Part shown: piece after piece, positions 20,099-30,510 of the stretch
Layout of the letters: each line of letters opens with the position of its first letter
How positions within the stretch are numbered: the stretch's first letter is position 1
Origin: Coniochaeta sp. PMI_546
Taxonomy: Eukaryota > Ascomycota > Sordariomycetes > Coniochaetales > Coniochaetaceae
Assembly: GCA_021432605.1 (NCBI GenBank)
Contig: MU271144.1
Location: forward strand, 2,352,606 to 2,416,605
Direction of reading: 5' to 3'
DNA length: 64,000 nt
Program-made: the position numbers and the translations under genes
Notes under the pieces: generated by a model
Seen by the model: the letters and a program-made list of their open reading frames with translations, nothing else
Database searches by the model: none
Told to the model about the DNA's origin: nothing

Positions 20099-22529
20099 AT
20101 GGCGACTGTCCCAAGCAATGCGCCACTCCCACGGTCTAGACCGCTTCGTCCTCCCGCCAACTCAAGCAAACCCCTCCAAGCGGCCTCCCGGTTGACTTCG
20201 TCCGCCTCGGCCAATCCTACAGCCAGCGCCGCCTTACCTCTCTCCGCGACTGCCTCCAATGTCTCGCTCTTTCTGACCAACCTGCGCCTACTCAATCTCG
20301 ATCTGGAGCCCGATTGGCCCGATATCAACTCGTTGACCTTCACTACCAAAGATGTTGCTCAGGGGCAGAAGAAGCGCATCCAATGCGTCGAATGGGCCCT
20401 CTACCGGCTCTTTTGTCTCTGGGACTCGGAAGAGGCCCGCAACGTGCGTCTTGTTCACCCCGCCATTCAGAACGTGCTAACAAGAAGTGCCGTCACAGAA
20501 GCTGCAACCGTTCTTCCCGCCCCTTGATCAAGTCCAGTCACTGAACCTCCGGGCTGCCCTCCTTCGCAGCCTCGAACAAGCCAAGAAGAACGGTGTCCTA
20601 GGTCGCGATGTACTCATCCGCAAGACAATGCTGGACGAGTGCAAGGGCGAGCGTCTAGAAGAGGTCCTGGCTGTCTTCTCCTCCGCGGTCCTAAAGAGGC
20701 TAGTCGCCGAGCAGCAGCTGAACCAGTCGGACCATACTGCGCTGGTTCAGACCTTGGCTCTAGAAAATCGTGGCTACTCGGGCCAGACCACAGATCTGAG
20801 TATTCTGGCCCTGGCTCACAGGGCGTCTCTCGGCCGCCATTTGCGAAATAAGAACGCTGCCCGTGCGCGGTTTAGCGACTTCTCTGAGCTCCTCGACCTC
20901 AAAGAGCGTACTTTAGCGCGACGCCGTGAGCAAGCAAAGGCTCTCGAGGCGGAGGAGAGGGAAAGCAGGGGCATTGACGAGATTACCGACGATGTCAAGC
21001 ACGACGTCTGGCGGACTGTGCGGAACAACTGGTCTGGTAACGAACAATGGATGGAAACACTCCTCCACGGAGACATGCACTCTCGGAACGACGGTCTGTT
21101 GTCGACACCCTTTGAAAAGGTCTGGCGCAGAGTACACTCTGGAAGGGTGGCCGAGCTTGATGACCACAGCGACGGGCTACTTCAACAGCTTGACCGCCGT
21201 ATCAAGACGCAGAAAGAGAGACTGCAGAAGTGGCAGACATTTAGGACCGAAATCATTGGGACACCATCTACAGAGAAGGCTGGAAAGGAAGACCAGCACT
21301 CAACGCGGCAGAAGGGTATCGACCTGGGCTTTGGGGCACACGAGAACCTCCATCTAGGAAGGCTGAGTCCACGCAAGATACCACGCGGCAGGCCAGGACA
21401 GCTCACTGCTGAGTATTCGGACATCATCGACAGTCTTCAAGAGCAATTAGCCGAGATTAGTAAAGTTACCATGCCTACCAGATTTCTCGATCCACCACCC
21501 AAGAGCACGAGTGTGCGGGAACACCTTGAGGCAACAACCGAGGAAGTGATATCGGAGATAAGCGAGCTGGAGGAAGACGATCACGGAACGTCGCTCAGTC
21601 AGGATGAGCCAGACAAGGCCAACGACCTCGACTCAGCGTTCACGCCCCAAGCACAGGAAAGTAGCACTCTCATTCGAACCGAAAGGAAAGCAAAGGACGA
21701 GGAGGACCCGACCTTGGTTCAACCTCAGAGATTCTCCATGATGCAAACGCAGCCTCAAAAAGTAGCGCAGGACAGGCCACCAATTAGCACGTCTCCGACG
21801 ATTGCTACCCGTCGACCTACAACACCTGTCACACACTCAACTATACGTCGTTCACCTTCTCCACTTGGGGACTCTCCGTCCGAAGCACCACCATCAAAGC
21901 CTTTACAGGCCTCTCCGGACCACGCTCTATCACCAACGCAAGCACTGGCGGACCAGATCCTTGCGTCCATGAACGCAGCTTCGCCGTCACCGGTGAAGAA
22001 GCCCCGTCATACCCTCTCGCTCGCCGAACGGACGCGACTCTCAATGGCCCGTCGCAACTCGAAAGGACCAAAGCTAGACGACGAGGACGACGACGAACCC
22101 GACCTGACCAACCTCGCCATTCGTTCCCCTCCCAGAGTGACCATCAGTCCAGTGCAGCCAAGCGCCCAACCAACCCAAGCACTCGGTACGCTCCCCACGC
22201 CTACCGAAGAACCCGAAGAACACGGTTACGAAGACCTGGTATCGCGCACGCGGCGCAGCATGGTCGGTTTCGAGGCAGCGCGCAAGAAAGCGCAGCTGGA
22301 ACGGCGGCGGTCACAGCGCCAGTCATCACGTCCGGTGCCGCCATCGGGACACAGACGTGACGGGAGTAGCTATTTTCCTTCCGTGGATGAAGAGGTTGGG
22401 GACACATCGCTGTTGCTGGCGGAGGAGCTGATGAATAATGAGACGGATGACTACGAGGCTATCTTTAAGAGCCGGCCCAAGATCAAGACTAGTCCTGTAG
22501 GGACGCCTGTCAAGGGTTGGGATGACTAG
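20099..22529 (+). CDS. HAUS augmin-like complex subunit 6 homologue
   Basis: Two exons (20099-20443, 20499-22529; intron 55 nt) give 791 residues. The N-terminal part matches the HAUS6 N-domain: VSLFLTNLRLLNLDLEPDWPDI, RIQCVEWALYRLFCLWD, and after the splice KLQPFFPPLDQVQSLNLRAALLRSLEQAKKNGVLGRDVLIRKTMLDECKGERLEEVL (read in pieces). Helical, coiled-coil-like stretches follow to about residue 330. The C-terminal half is low-complexity, rich in Ser, Pro and acid residues, as in other HAUS6 proteins. Augmin recruits gamma-tubulin to existing microtubules so that new ones branch off in the spindle and cytoplasm. Filamentous ascomycetes keep it, while budding yeast lacks it. A 34-codon upstream frame starting at 20091 overlaps the start and might dampen translation. 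Identification rests on the N-domain only. Confidence 0.78.
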
Positions 22530-22668
22530 AAAAAGCTGCAGATATTAGAAATGGACTCGGATCTTTCAGATTTTTGAAACCAGCATGGCAGCCGCCAAGT
22601 CTATATCCTTGATTTCGTATAATAATACAGTTTTGTGTCTCGCCGGGATCTATACATTGAAACCACGT

Positions 22669-23343
22669 CTACCACCCCTGCTTCCTCAGCTCCGACACCC
22701 GACTGACAGTAGCCCTGAAGCCGAGCTTGAACATCTTCCTCCACCGCTCGGACCGCAGCCTCTTGCGCTTGAGGCCGGGACGCTCGTGGAAGCGCTGGCG
22801 CCACAGGTCGCGGCTGACGCTGTTCTTGTTGCAGGCCATGTCGAGCAGCTGGAAGGCGCGGGCGACGTCGACGTTGCCGTACTTCTCGATGGTGCGGCCG
22901 GTGGAGGGCCGGAGGTTGCGCATCTCGAGGGGCACGGGCTTGGTCAGCTTGTTGGCGCTGCGGAACTCGTTGATGTCCCAGCTTATGATCTCGGGGAGCA
23001 TGGCCATGTCGTCGAGGTAGGGGTCGGGGGAGGTGGGTGCCGGCTTCGAGGTGGGTGTGCTGGAGGGGCGGAGGTCGGCCCACGAGGTCTTTGTGGCTGC
23101 TGGTGGTGGACGCGGAGGGAGGCTGGATGTGGACTGGGGTGCTGCGGTGCGCGGCTGGTTTGGGTTGGCTTGGAGGGCGGCCAGGAGATCTTGGGTTGAG
23201 CGGTCATTGGGAGCCGATACCGATCTGGTGGTGGAGAATGTCCTCAATGGTGCTGCAAGGGTCCGACATTGTGAGCTGGTGCCGGCCCAGAGCCGGGAGG
23301 GTGTTGTCCGCGATGCGAACTGGACGGCGAGACGGAGCTCCAT
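22669..23343 (-). CDS. MRP21: Mitochondrial ribosomal protein bS21m (Mrp21)
   Basis: Intronless, 224 residues. A mitochondrial targeting sequence at the start is rich in Arg, Ser and Thr without acids (MELRLAVQFASRTTPSRLW...RTFSTTRS). The middle is a Pro/Ser linker. The C-terminal third is the S21 domain: NVDVARAFQLLDMACNKNSVSRDLWRQRFHERPGLKRKRLRSERWRKMFK when read along the gene, with its hallmark helix and basic R-P-x-x-K-R-x-R-L-R tail. Bacterial S21 has about 70 residues. The extra length is the fungal N-terminal extension. It belongs to the small subunit of the mitoribosome. It is head-to-head with the RBM25-like gene, sharing 473 bases of promoter with a CCAAT box. Confidence 0.88.
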   Translation of the reverse strand: MELRLAVQFASRTTPSRLWAGTSSQCRTLAAPLRTFSTTRSVSAPNDRSTQDLLAALQANPNQPRTAAPQSTSSLPPRPPPAATKTSWADLRPSSTPTSKPAPTSPDPYLDDMAMLPEIISWDINEFRSANKLTKPVPLEMRNLRPSTGRTIEKYGNVDVARAFQLLDMACNKNSVSRDLWRQRFHERPGLKRKRLRSERWRKMFKLGFRATVSRVSELRKQGW

Positions 23344-23816
23344 GAGGACTATGGCTCGGGGTTAGCGATTATATAAAAGATCACCGAATTGATACAAGAG
23401 AACGACGGCAGCAAATGCAGCAAGTATATGCTCACCTGTGAGTCAGGAAGTCCTCAGTAGAAAGAGCTTCTCAAACAACGACGACACTTTCAAGATTTCT
23501 GATGCTTCGCGCTTTCCAGTTGAAAGACGGGAGCTTCTGATGTCTAAAAGCACGGGCCACCCGCGAGTTTTACTGTCTCTCGAATGCGGGTACCGGTTGC
23601 ACTCCGTAGCCAATCAGATGCCCGTCGCTCTTTGCGCGAGCATTCAACTTTTGAGGCAGGCCAACACTGGAAGCAACCTCCATTCAACATTACTTGCCAA
23701 ACAACTGCCACTACATCATCGATACAGACCCTCTACGGCGCTCTTACTGTCACGACTTACCTAGTACTATACACCATTTGTCTGTCTTTGCTTCACCCCA
23801 AGGAGGTCAACAGACT
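23344..23816. promoter_or_regulatory. Bidirectional promoter, MRP21 / RBM25-like
   Basis: 473 bases between two diverging housekeeping genes. CCAATCA lies at 23610-23616. The right part is pyrimidine-rich before the ATG at 23817. No gene of its own was recognised. Confidence 0.5.
23610..23616 (+). promoter_or_regulatory. CCAAT box
   Basis: CCAATCA, the core that the fungal HAP/CBC complex binds, in the divergent promoter about 200 bases from the RBM25-like ATG. Confidence 0.4.
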
Positions 23817-26224
23817 ATGGCTTACAATCCTTACGGAGGTACGATCTCCAGTGCTGCTGCGTCGCGTCTTGTTGCTCTTGCGAAACGTGTATACTTGCAG
23901 ATGTGTTGATACTGATGACGTCTTCCTCCAGTGCCCCCTTACGGGCCCCCTCCGACCTATGCTCCCTTTCCAGGTGCTGTCGGTGCGCCTGGCATGGCTC
24001 CTCCGGGTCTAGGTACGCTCCCGAAACTTCGACGTCACATGCATTACAACTTGCTAACCGATTTCCAACCTCAGGTCCTCCACCAGGCATGTCCTCAGCC
24101 CCCGGATTGGCACCGCCTCCTGGTGTTCAGCAGTCCAGTATGGGCGCACAAGCTAATCGACCAAGCGGAATTCCTGCCTCCTTCCAACCGCCCCCGAACA
24201 TCAACTTCAACGCCCCCGTGATCCGCTTAGGCTCCACAGCGCCACCAATGAAGTCAAGTACCCCGACTCTTGGACGGAAAGAAACAGAGTCGTTCTCAAC
24301 CGCTCGTCCCACTCAAGTCGGTGACCGTAATATTGAGCAGAGCAGACAACAAGTGCGCGACAGCATGCTGGCTTTGGTGCCCCCTACGAACGACGAGCGG
24401 CTACGGACCATCTTTCTTCACAAGATCCCTGAGGGGGTCGGCGGCGACGAGAGCATCGAGACGCTGCTGGGCACCGTGGGCAGACTGCGCCGCTGGGACA
24501 GCGCCAAGTCGCAGCTGTCGGATCATAAGGGAGAGGTGTTTGGATTTGCACAGTACGAGGACCCCGAATCACTGGCTGCTGCCGTCGAGTTGCTTAAAGA
24601 TCTCGAGGTACCTCTGAAGAAGCAGTCCGCGACCGACGGCCCGGCCAAAGACGACGATGACGACTCTTTCGACGGCATCGAAAAGGTCAAGCTACAGATT
24701 GCGGTCGACCCAAACACGCTCAAGTACATCGAGTCTTACCAAGAGAGCCGGGGCGACGATCAAGATGCTGAATCACGTCTAAACTCAGCCAAGAGCGCTC
24801 TAAAACAGTTCGTCCGCGATCTCTTCTACCCACGCTTGAGCAAATCCAAGGACGCTGATGGAGACACTGCCATGGGTGACGGAGCGCGTGGTGAGAATGT
24901 AGAGGTCGTCAACATCCCACTAGCGCAGGAAGACGAACTGGCCGACATCCCAGCCGAGATGCGCGAGGTCGTGGCTCAGGAGATCGCAGCATTCCGCGAG
25001 CGTAGTATACGTCGTGACATGGAGCGTCTGAAGCGCGAAGAGGAGATGGAAGAGATGGAGCGGCAACGCAACGGCCTACCGCGACCGTCGCGGCTAGACT
25101 CACCACCACCACCAGGGGGCGGAGGGTCGAACCAGATCCCGCTCGGTCCCCGCGGTGTGTCTAATGTGCCATCCGGACCACGTGGACAGGGACGCATCGA
25201 CTTTGTCAATGGAGGCACGACGAACGGATATTCGACCCGCGAGGAGGATGACACCGATGCTAGCGACGAGGAACTCAACCGGAGGGTCATAGCCAAACAA
25301 AAAGCGGATGAAGAGAAGATATACCTTGAGGCTGAGAGGAAATGGGTAAACCGCGAACGACAACGAGCGGCCGCTCTCGAGAGAGAACAGGAGCGCGACA
25401 AGGCCGAAGCTGACAGCTTCGGCAGGAGGAGAGAGGAGCAACTGGAGCGGGAGAAGAACTGGGACGACGAGAAAGAAGCAGCTCGGAAAACCCACCTCTA
25501 TTACCGCGATCACGCGGCGTGGATCCGGAAACGGGCCATCGAGAGGTCGGACGAGGAAGCCAGGGACGAGATGGACAGGCGAGCCGAGGAGGAAGAGCAG
25601 CGCAGACACGAAGCCGAGATGGAACAGGCAAGAGGCATGGCCGACTCGTTCCTCGAGAGACAGGCTCAGGAGATGGATCGGCGACCATCAGCACCGGCCG
25701 CACCGCAGAAGGTCACCATTTCTTTCGGCGCTGCGGCCAAGGCCCAAGCCCAGCGCGGACCGCAACGGCGCACCGTGGCCGAGGTGGAGGGTCTGCTGGA
25801 CGACGAGGAGCAGGACGGCACGGTCAAGCGACAGCTCGTGCCCATCAAGTTCGAGCCCGTCGATACCAAGGCCATGTCAGAAGAGGACATCCAGAAGGCG
25901 GTGCGAGCACTTGCGCAGGAGATCCCGACGGAGAAGGAGGGCCTGTGGGCGTGGGATGTCAAGTGGGACTACCTCGAGGAGTCGATCATCCGCGAGAAGC
26001 TGCGGCCGTTTGTGGAGAAGAAGGTCATGGAGTACCTGGGCGTGCAGGAGCAGCTGCTCGTCGACCTGGTGGAGGAGCATCTGCGCAAGCACCAGAAGCC
26101 GGCCGAGCTTGTGGAGACGCTTGCCCAGGCTGCGCTCGACGAGGATGCGGAGGATCTGGTCAAGAAGCTCTGGCGGATGGTCATCTTCTTTACCGAGAGC
26201 GAGAAGAGAGGATTGCCTGCTTAG
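23817..26224 (+). CDS. RBM25/Snu71-like splicing factor (RRM + PWI)
   Basis: Three exons (23817-23838, 23932-24012, 24075-26224) encode 750 residues. The first exon has only 22 bases. The N-terminus is Pro/Gly-rich (NPYG|VPPYGPPP...), as in RBM25. An RRM-like domain follows (TIFLHKIPEGVG...; GEVFGFAQYEDPESLAAAV, the RNP1-type strand). A long Arg/Glu/Asp-rich segment (ERQRAAALEREQERDK..., RRAEEEEQRRHEAEMEQ) forms the typical charged helix. The last ~100 residues are a PWI domain (WDVKWDYLEESIIREKLRPF and later KKLWRMVIFF). Homologues join the U1 snRNP and affect 5' splice-site choice in the nucleus. Proline-repeat continuity across both splices (PYGV/PPYG and GLG/PPPG) fixes the exon borders. 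Confidence 0.9.
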
Positions 26225-26789
26225 GAGCAGCCGCGGCAGTACGTAGTCTATTCTCGCCCTCATACTTTCGAGATAGTGCTCAGGCGTTTGGGGCTGGCTT
26301 TACGGATGGAGAAACAGCTGGGCCTCCTGCATTGATGCATAAAAGAGCAATTATATGTTATTCTTGGTAACTTTCACTTTCACGAACGTACCTCGCGGAG
26401 TCCACCTAGGGAGCCGTAACTGTGATTGATAACTATTGTGAGCTCTCAACAATTCATTGCCCTGTAACGTGCCAGCCAATGATGTTGTTTATGTTCCTGG
26501 ATTTTGATGCGGAGTTGGGGGAGTAGCCGATCTGCCTCGGCTTACTACGAGGGGTAGCTTTCTATCATTTTTAAGGTATATATCTTGATTCCATCCACAT
26601 ATTAGCCCTCACCAATACCACCTCATCAAGATAAACGTAGCTGTATTCATTCAAAGGACCTGTAATTGTTGGGAATATAGAGCACTGCAATAGTACCTTG
26701 TTACCCCCTCAACTCCACCTCCCCGGCATCTATCTTCACCACCAAGATCTCACCTCATCAACCTCAACTCACCAAAACAACATCACATA
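26225..26789. other. Intergenic, enoyl-CoA hydratase promoter
   Basis: 565 bases between two genes in the same direction. The 150 bases before the next ATG are rich in CA and CT, as is common in fungal leaders. Nothing else was recognised. Confidence 0.4.
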
Positions 26790-27650
26790 ATGTCATCCAC
26801 CGTCCCAAAAGCCCTTACCACCCCTCCGCCCCAAGTGTCAAACGTCCTCATCACCTTCCCCGCCCCGCACGTCCTGCTGATCACCCTCAACCGGCCGGCC
26901 CAGCTGAACGCCATCCCCTCCTACCAGCACGCGGAGCTGGACGCCCTGTACAGATGGTACGACTCCGAGCCCCACCTCCGCGCGGCGATCGTCACGGGCT
27001 CCGGGCGGGCCTTCTGCGCCGGCGCGGACCTGAAGGAGTGGGACTCGAGGCACAGCACGGCTTCACCTCAGGCGAAGGCGGCGGAGTCGCACAACACCCA
27101 GCGCTGGACGACCTCGGGCTTCGGGGGCCTGAGCAACCGGACCGGCAAGAAGCCTGTCATCGCGGCGGTGAACGGGCTATGTCTCGGGGGCGGGATGGAG
27201 ATGGCGGTCAACTGCGACCTGGTCGTGGCGTCCGAGGGGGCCAAGTTCGGGCTGCCGGAGGTGAAGAGGGGGGTGGTGGCGCTGGCCGGGGCGCTGCCGA
27301 GGGTCATCAGGGTGGTGGGCAAGCAGAGGGCGGCGGAGATGGCGCTGCTGGGGAGGATGTACACGGCGCGGCAGATGGAGGGCTGGGGGGTGGTGAATTT
27401 CGTGGTCGGGGGGGATGTGGTTGCCGAGGCGGTCCGGGTGGCGGAGGAGCTGGCGGGGAATAGTCCTGATGCTGTCATTGTCAGTCGGGAGGGGATGAGG
27501 CTTGGTTGGGAGGGGGTTGGGCCTGAGTTGGGCACGGAGATACTGGAACGTGGCATGTATGGGCGCATTGACGGGGCGGAGAATATGAAGGAGGGGGTTA
27601 GGAGTTTTGTCGAGCGGCGGGAGGCGAGATGGGTGGATAGTAAGCTGTGA
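26790..27650 (+). CDS. Peroxisomal enoyl-CoA hydratase/isomerase family protein
   Basis: Intronless, 286 residues, full crotonase length. Landmarks are ITLNRPAQLNAIPSYQHAEL, then AIVTGSGRAFCAGADLKEWD (first oxyanion-hole segment), KPVIAAVNGLCLGGGMEMAVNCDLVVA (second oxyanion-hole Gly and helix) and AKFGLPEVKRGVVALAGALPRV. The Glu in GLPEVKRG sits where crotonase places one catalytic Glu. The usual first catalytic Glu is replaced in the GGGMEMA region by Glu in a shifted context, so hydratase and isomerase activity cannot be separated. The protein ends in Asp-Ser-Lys-Leu, a canonical PTS1 peroxisomal signal, so it probably works in peroxisomal fatty-acid or side-chain breakdown. The ATG at 26790 follows a CACATA leader. 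Confidence 0.9.
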   Translation: MSSTVPKALTTPPPQVSNVLITFPAPHVLLITLNRPAQLNAIPSYQHAELDALYRWYDSEPHLRAAIVTGSGRAFCAGADLKEWDSRHSTASPQAKAAESHNTQRWTTSGFGGLSNRTGKKPVIAAVNGLCLGGGMEMAVNCDLVVASEGAKFGLPEVKRGVVALAGALPRVIRVVGKQRAAEMALLGRMYTARQMEGWGVVNFVVGGDVVAEAVRVAEELAGNSPDAVIVSREGMRLGWEGVGPELGTEILERGMYGRIDGAENMKEGVRSFVERREARWVDSKL

Positions 27651-28754
27651 TGGGATGGTGACTGTCTGATGGGTGGCAGATGGCATATGGAAGCCTTTCG
27701 CTCGACTTGTTTCTACACATAACGCGGGTCTAAGTAAAGCTGTTTCGAACCAATATCTGCTCGGTGATTGATAGCAGCTGTGGCTCGATTCTGCCTGCCA
27801 GGACTGTTGGCATTTTAGTGCGCTCTGTTTCATTCACGCCTGCTGAAGCCCTGGAGGTTGATAGATGCTTGTGCATCAAGTTCACGGTGACCTTATATAC
27901 CACTTCCAGCGTTGTTTCTTATTACAATCTGGGTTTGCCATCTCCAACTTACGCGAAGCCTCTCTGGATAGATGCCATTGTACTGACTTGTCACTGGCGA
28001 CATAGCGGCTCTAACCATGTAGACAAGATATTGCTTTCTTGGATCATCTCTTACGAACATTATGTCATTATATCAATCACGAACAAAAGTCAAGCCTATA
28101 GGTCTGTCCTAATGCTGACCGTGGCTTGCTCAACCTCAGCAAGGCGATTAACGACCCGCAGAACTTCCTCTCCACCCAAATTGTATGCTGCTGCCGTATT
28201 AGATAAGCACACAGCGCGGGGTAAACTTGGGGTAGATGTGGGGTAGCGACATGCGGGCGAGGTTGCAACGGCGGCGACTGCAGTGGAGCTGGAGATTGTC
28301 CGCCAACGGCATTCCAATTTCCATCAATCGCGTCGCCATCACGGCTTCTCGCTTTCTGAAGCTTTGGTGCCAAGACGGCCTATATGAATGAATCTCCGCC
28401 TCCTTGAGGCTGGGAACTGTTGCACCGTTGCTGGACTACCCGTTCCGCAACGGGGAGTGCTCCTCAATGGCCGCAGGACCTGGTCGAATTTGTCCAGCGC
28501 CAAGCGGTCGGGACGACGTTGATTGAAGGATGTCGGGGCCAAAGCAGACATGACAGCCTACCGAGAGCTAGGCGCCGCAGATCACGATGTGACGACACGG
28601 ACTGGTGGCCACGGGCTGTGGCTATATCGTGGGTTCTACCCTGAATATAAAGGAACCTGGTGACCCTACTCTAGACGTGTCCGTTGTTGGTCGTTCCCTC
28701 ATCTACTTCTTCCAGGGGCCAGTTCTTCTCCTATTCACTCCCGTAGCCGTCAAC
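27651..28754. other. Intergenic, polygalacturonase promoter side
   Basis: 1.1 kb with no supported gene. The right end holds a TATA element at 28645-28652. GTGGGG-type words near 28230-28245 fit the CreA consensus SYGGRG but are too common to prove carbon control. Confidence 0.4.
28645..28652 (+). promoter_or_regulatory. TATA box of polygalacturonase gene
   Basis: ATATAAAG, 103 bases before the ATG at 28755. Confidence 0.5.
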
Positions 28755-30191
28755 ATGAAGATCTCAATCCTTACCCTCCTAGCCACCGCTGCTGTCAGCG
28801 TGCTGGCTCAGGTTGAGATACCCGCCGGTGTCCCTCGGTCACTGGAGGAATTCCGCGAGAAACACCAGTACAAGTCTCGCAAGTCGTGCACTCGGAAGAC
28901 GGTCAGGATACGCTCGTCGCAGAACGCCACGGATGATATCTCGGACGACTTCCTACGGGGTCTCAAGGAGGCCAACCATGGAGGCACTCTGTATTTGCCC
29001 AAGGGCCACACATACATGATCGGCAAGCCGCTCGACCTGACCTTCCTGAACGACGTCCACGTCCAGCTCGACGGCACCATCCGCTTCACCAACGATACCC
29101 CATATTGGCAGAAGAACGCCTACCACCACCCGTTCCAGAACAGCATCATGTTCTGGAAGTGGGGCGGCAAGGACATCAAGATCCACGGCACCGGCGTGCT
29201 CGACGGCAACGGCCAGCGATGGTGGAACGAGTTCGCCGGTCTAGAGATCCTAGATCCGACCAATGCCTATCTCCGCCCCATCCTGTTCTACGCCGAGAAT
29301 GCGACCGGCCTCGCTATCGAGGGCATCCACCTCAAGGACTCACCCTGCTGGACCACCTTCATCGTCACCTCCAAAGACATCGCCTTTCGCGACGTCGCCT
29401 GCACGGCCGAGTCCAACAACGCCACCGCGCTGCCCAAGAACACCGACTTCTTCGACTCGCTCAACGTCAAGCACGTCACCGTCGAGCGCGCCTGGGTCAA
29501 CATCGGCGACGACTGCTTCTCGCCCAAGTCCAACGCCAGCGATGTGTACGTGAACACCATGTACTGCAACGGCACGCACGGCGAGTCTATGGGCTCCATC
29601 GGCCAGTACGCCGGCGAGAAGAGCATCATCGAGGACGTCGTCATCGAGAACGTCTGGCTGCTCAACGGCCAGCACGGCGCCCGTCTGAAGACATGGGCCG
29701 GCCCGAACGTCGGCTACGGTTACATCAACAACGTCACCTTCCGCAACTTCTGGAATGCCAACAACGAGTACGCTGCCTTCCTGGACTCGTGCTACTTCAA
29801 TGTAAGTTCTCCACCACCCGTGACACCTAAAGAAAAGAAAGAATTTCTCACTGACCATCCTGCCCAGATCAACGAAACAACCTGCTCCGCCTACCCCTCG
29901 CAGGTAAACATCACCAACGTTCTCTTCCAGAACTTCACGGGCTACACCTCGGGCAAGTACGGCCGCGCCGTGGCCCGCTTCACCTGCAGCCCCAACGCCG
30001 TGTGCGAGAACATCAAGCTCGAGGACTTCCACGTCACGAGCCCCTGCGGCGCCCCCGTCGTGCTCTGCGACGGTCTGACGGAGGACATTGGCGTCCCGTG
30101 CTTCAAGGCGGCCAGCCCCGAGGGCAAGGCCGCGCTGAAGCCCGCCTGCACGACGGCTATGGCTACGCTGCCGAAGCCGACGCCTTGGTAG
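28755..30191 (+). CDS. GH28 exo-type polygalacturonase, secreted
   Basis: Two exons (28755-29801, 29868-30191) give 456 residues. A signal peptide (MKISILTLLATAAVSVLA) ends before QVEIPAGV. The right-handed beta-helix carries the GH28 active-site set in order: NTDFFDS (in place of the NTDG of endo-enzymes), GDDCFSPK with both catalytic Asp, THGESMGSIG (His region) and RLKTW (substrate-binding Arg/Lys). The NTDFFD variant and overall length fit exo-polygalacturonases or relatives that trim single galacturonate units from pectin outside the cell. Many Asn-x-Ser/Thr sites suggest N-glycosylation. The 66-nt intron (GTAAGT...CCCAG) has no stop and a length divisible by three, so unspliced reading would insert 22 residues. 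Splicing restores the family alignment (CYFN|INETT). Confidence 0.92.
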   Translation: MKISILTLLATAAVSVLAQVEIPAGVPRSLEEFREKHQYKSRKSCTRKTVRIRSSQNATDDISDDFLRGLKEANHGGTLYLPKGHTYMIGKPLDLTFLNDVHVQLDGTIRFTNDTPYWQKNAYHHPFQNSIMFWKWGGKDIKIHGTGVLDGNGQRWWNEFAGLEILDPTNAYLRPILFYAENATGLAIEGIHLKDSPCWTTFIVTSKDIAFRDVACTAESNNATALPKNTDFFDSLNVKHVTVERAWVNIGDDCFSPKSNASDVYVNTMYCNGTHGESMGSIGQYAGEKSIIEDVVIENVWLLNGQHGARLKTWAGPNVGYGYINNVTFRNFWNANNEYAAFLDSCYFNVSSPPPVTPKEKKEFLTDHPAQINETTCSAYPSQVNITNVLFQNFTGYTSGKYGRAVARFTCSPNAVCENIKLEDFHVTSPCGAPVVLCDGLTEDIGVPCFKAASPEGKAALKPACTTAMATLPKPTPW

Positions 30192-30510
30192 GCGGAGGCA
30201 TTGGGGAGGAAGGGGAGACGGGGCACGAACTCGACGTTGGGTAGGGATGTACATTTGCTTCTTGTATACAACATAGCATGACTTTATACGAGGTAATGAA
30301 ACAGGAACAGAATCAAAAACGTCATTTTGCGTTGCCAGTTAACTTGAGTGAGCCGCTCCTTTTGAGAAACAGACTAAACGCTGATTTTGGTATCGATTTT
30401 ATAGTAAAACATATTTCGGCACATTATAACCTCGCGTTCGCATTAAAGCTTAAACTTCAACCTGTCTTGCAGACATTATCCCACACCCAGTATTTGTCCT
30501 ACACTCATCC
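30192..30510. other. Short convergent gap
   Basis: 319 bases between two converging genes. It is A+T-richer than the flanks, with likely polyadenylation signals for both. No gene was seen. Confidence 0.4.

Noticed and set aside
25519-26370. 283-codon frame overlapping the end of the RBM25-like gene
   Set aside because: A shifted-frame shadow of a highly charged coding region, with Gly/Arg/Ala bias and no motif. The PWI domain is in the other frame.
27764-28246. 160-codon plus-strand frame upstream of the polygalacturonase
   Set aside because: No domain, low-complexity end and no conserved pattern. Likely chance.
29340-30254. 304-codon minus-strand frame opposite the polygalacturonase
   Set aside because: Antisense shadow with Val/Asp/Gly bias. 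The sense strand has the full GH28 active site.
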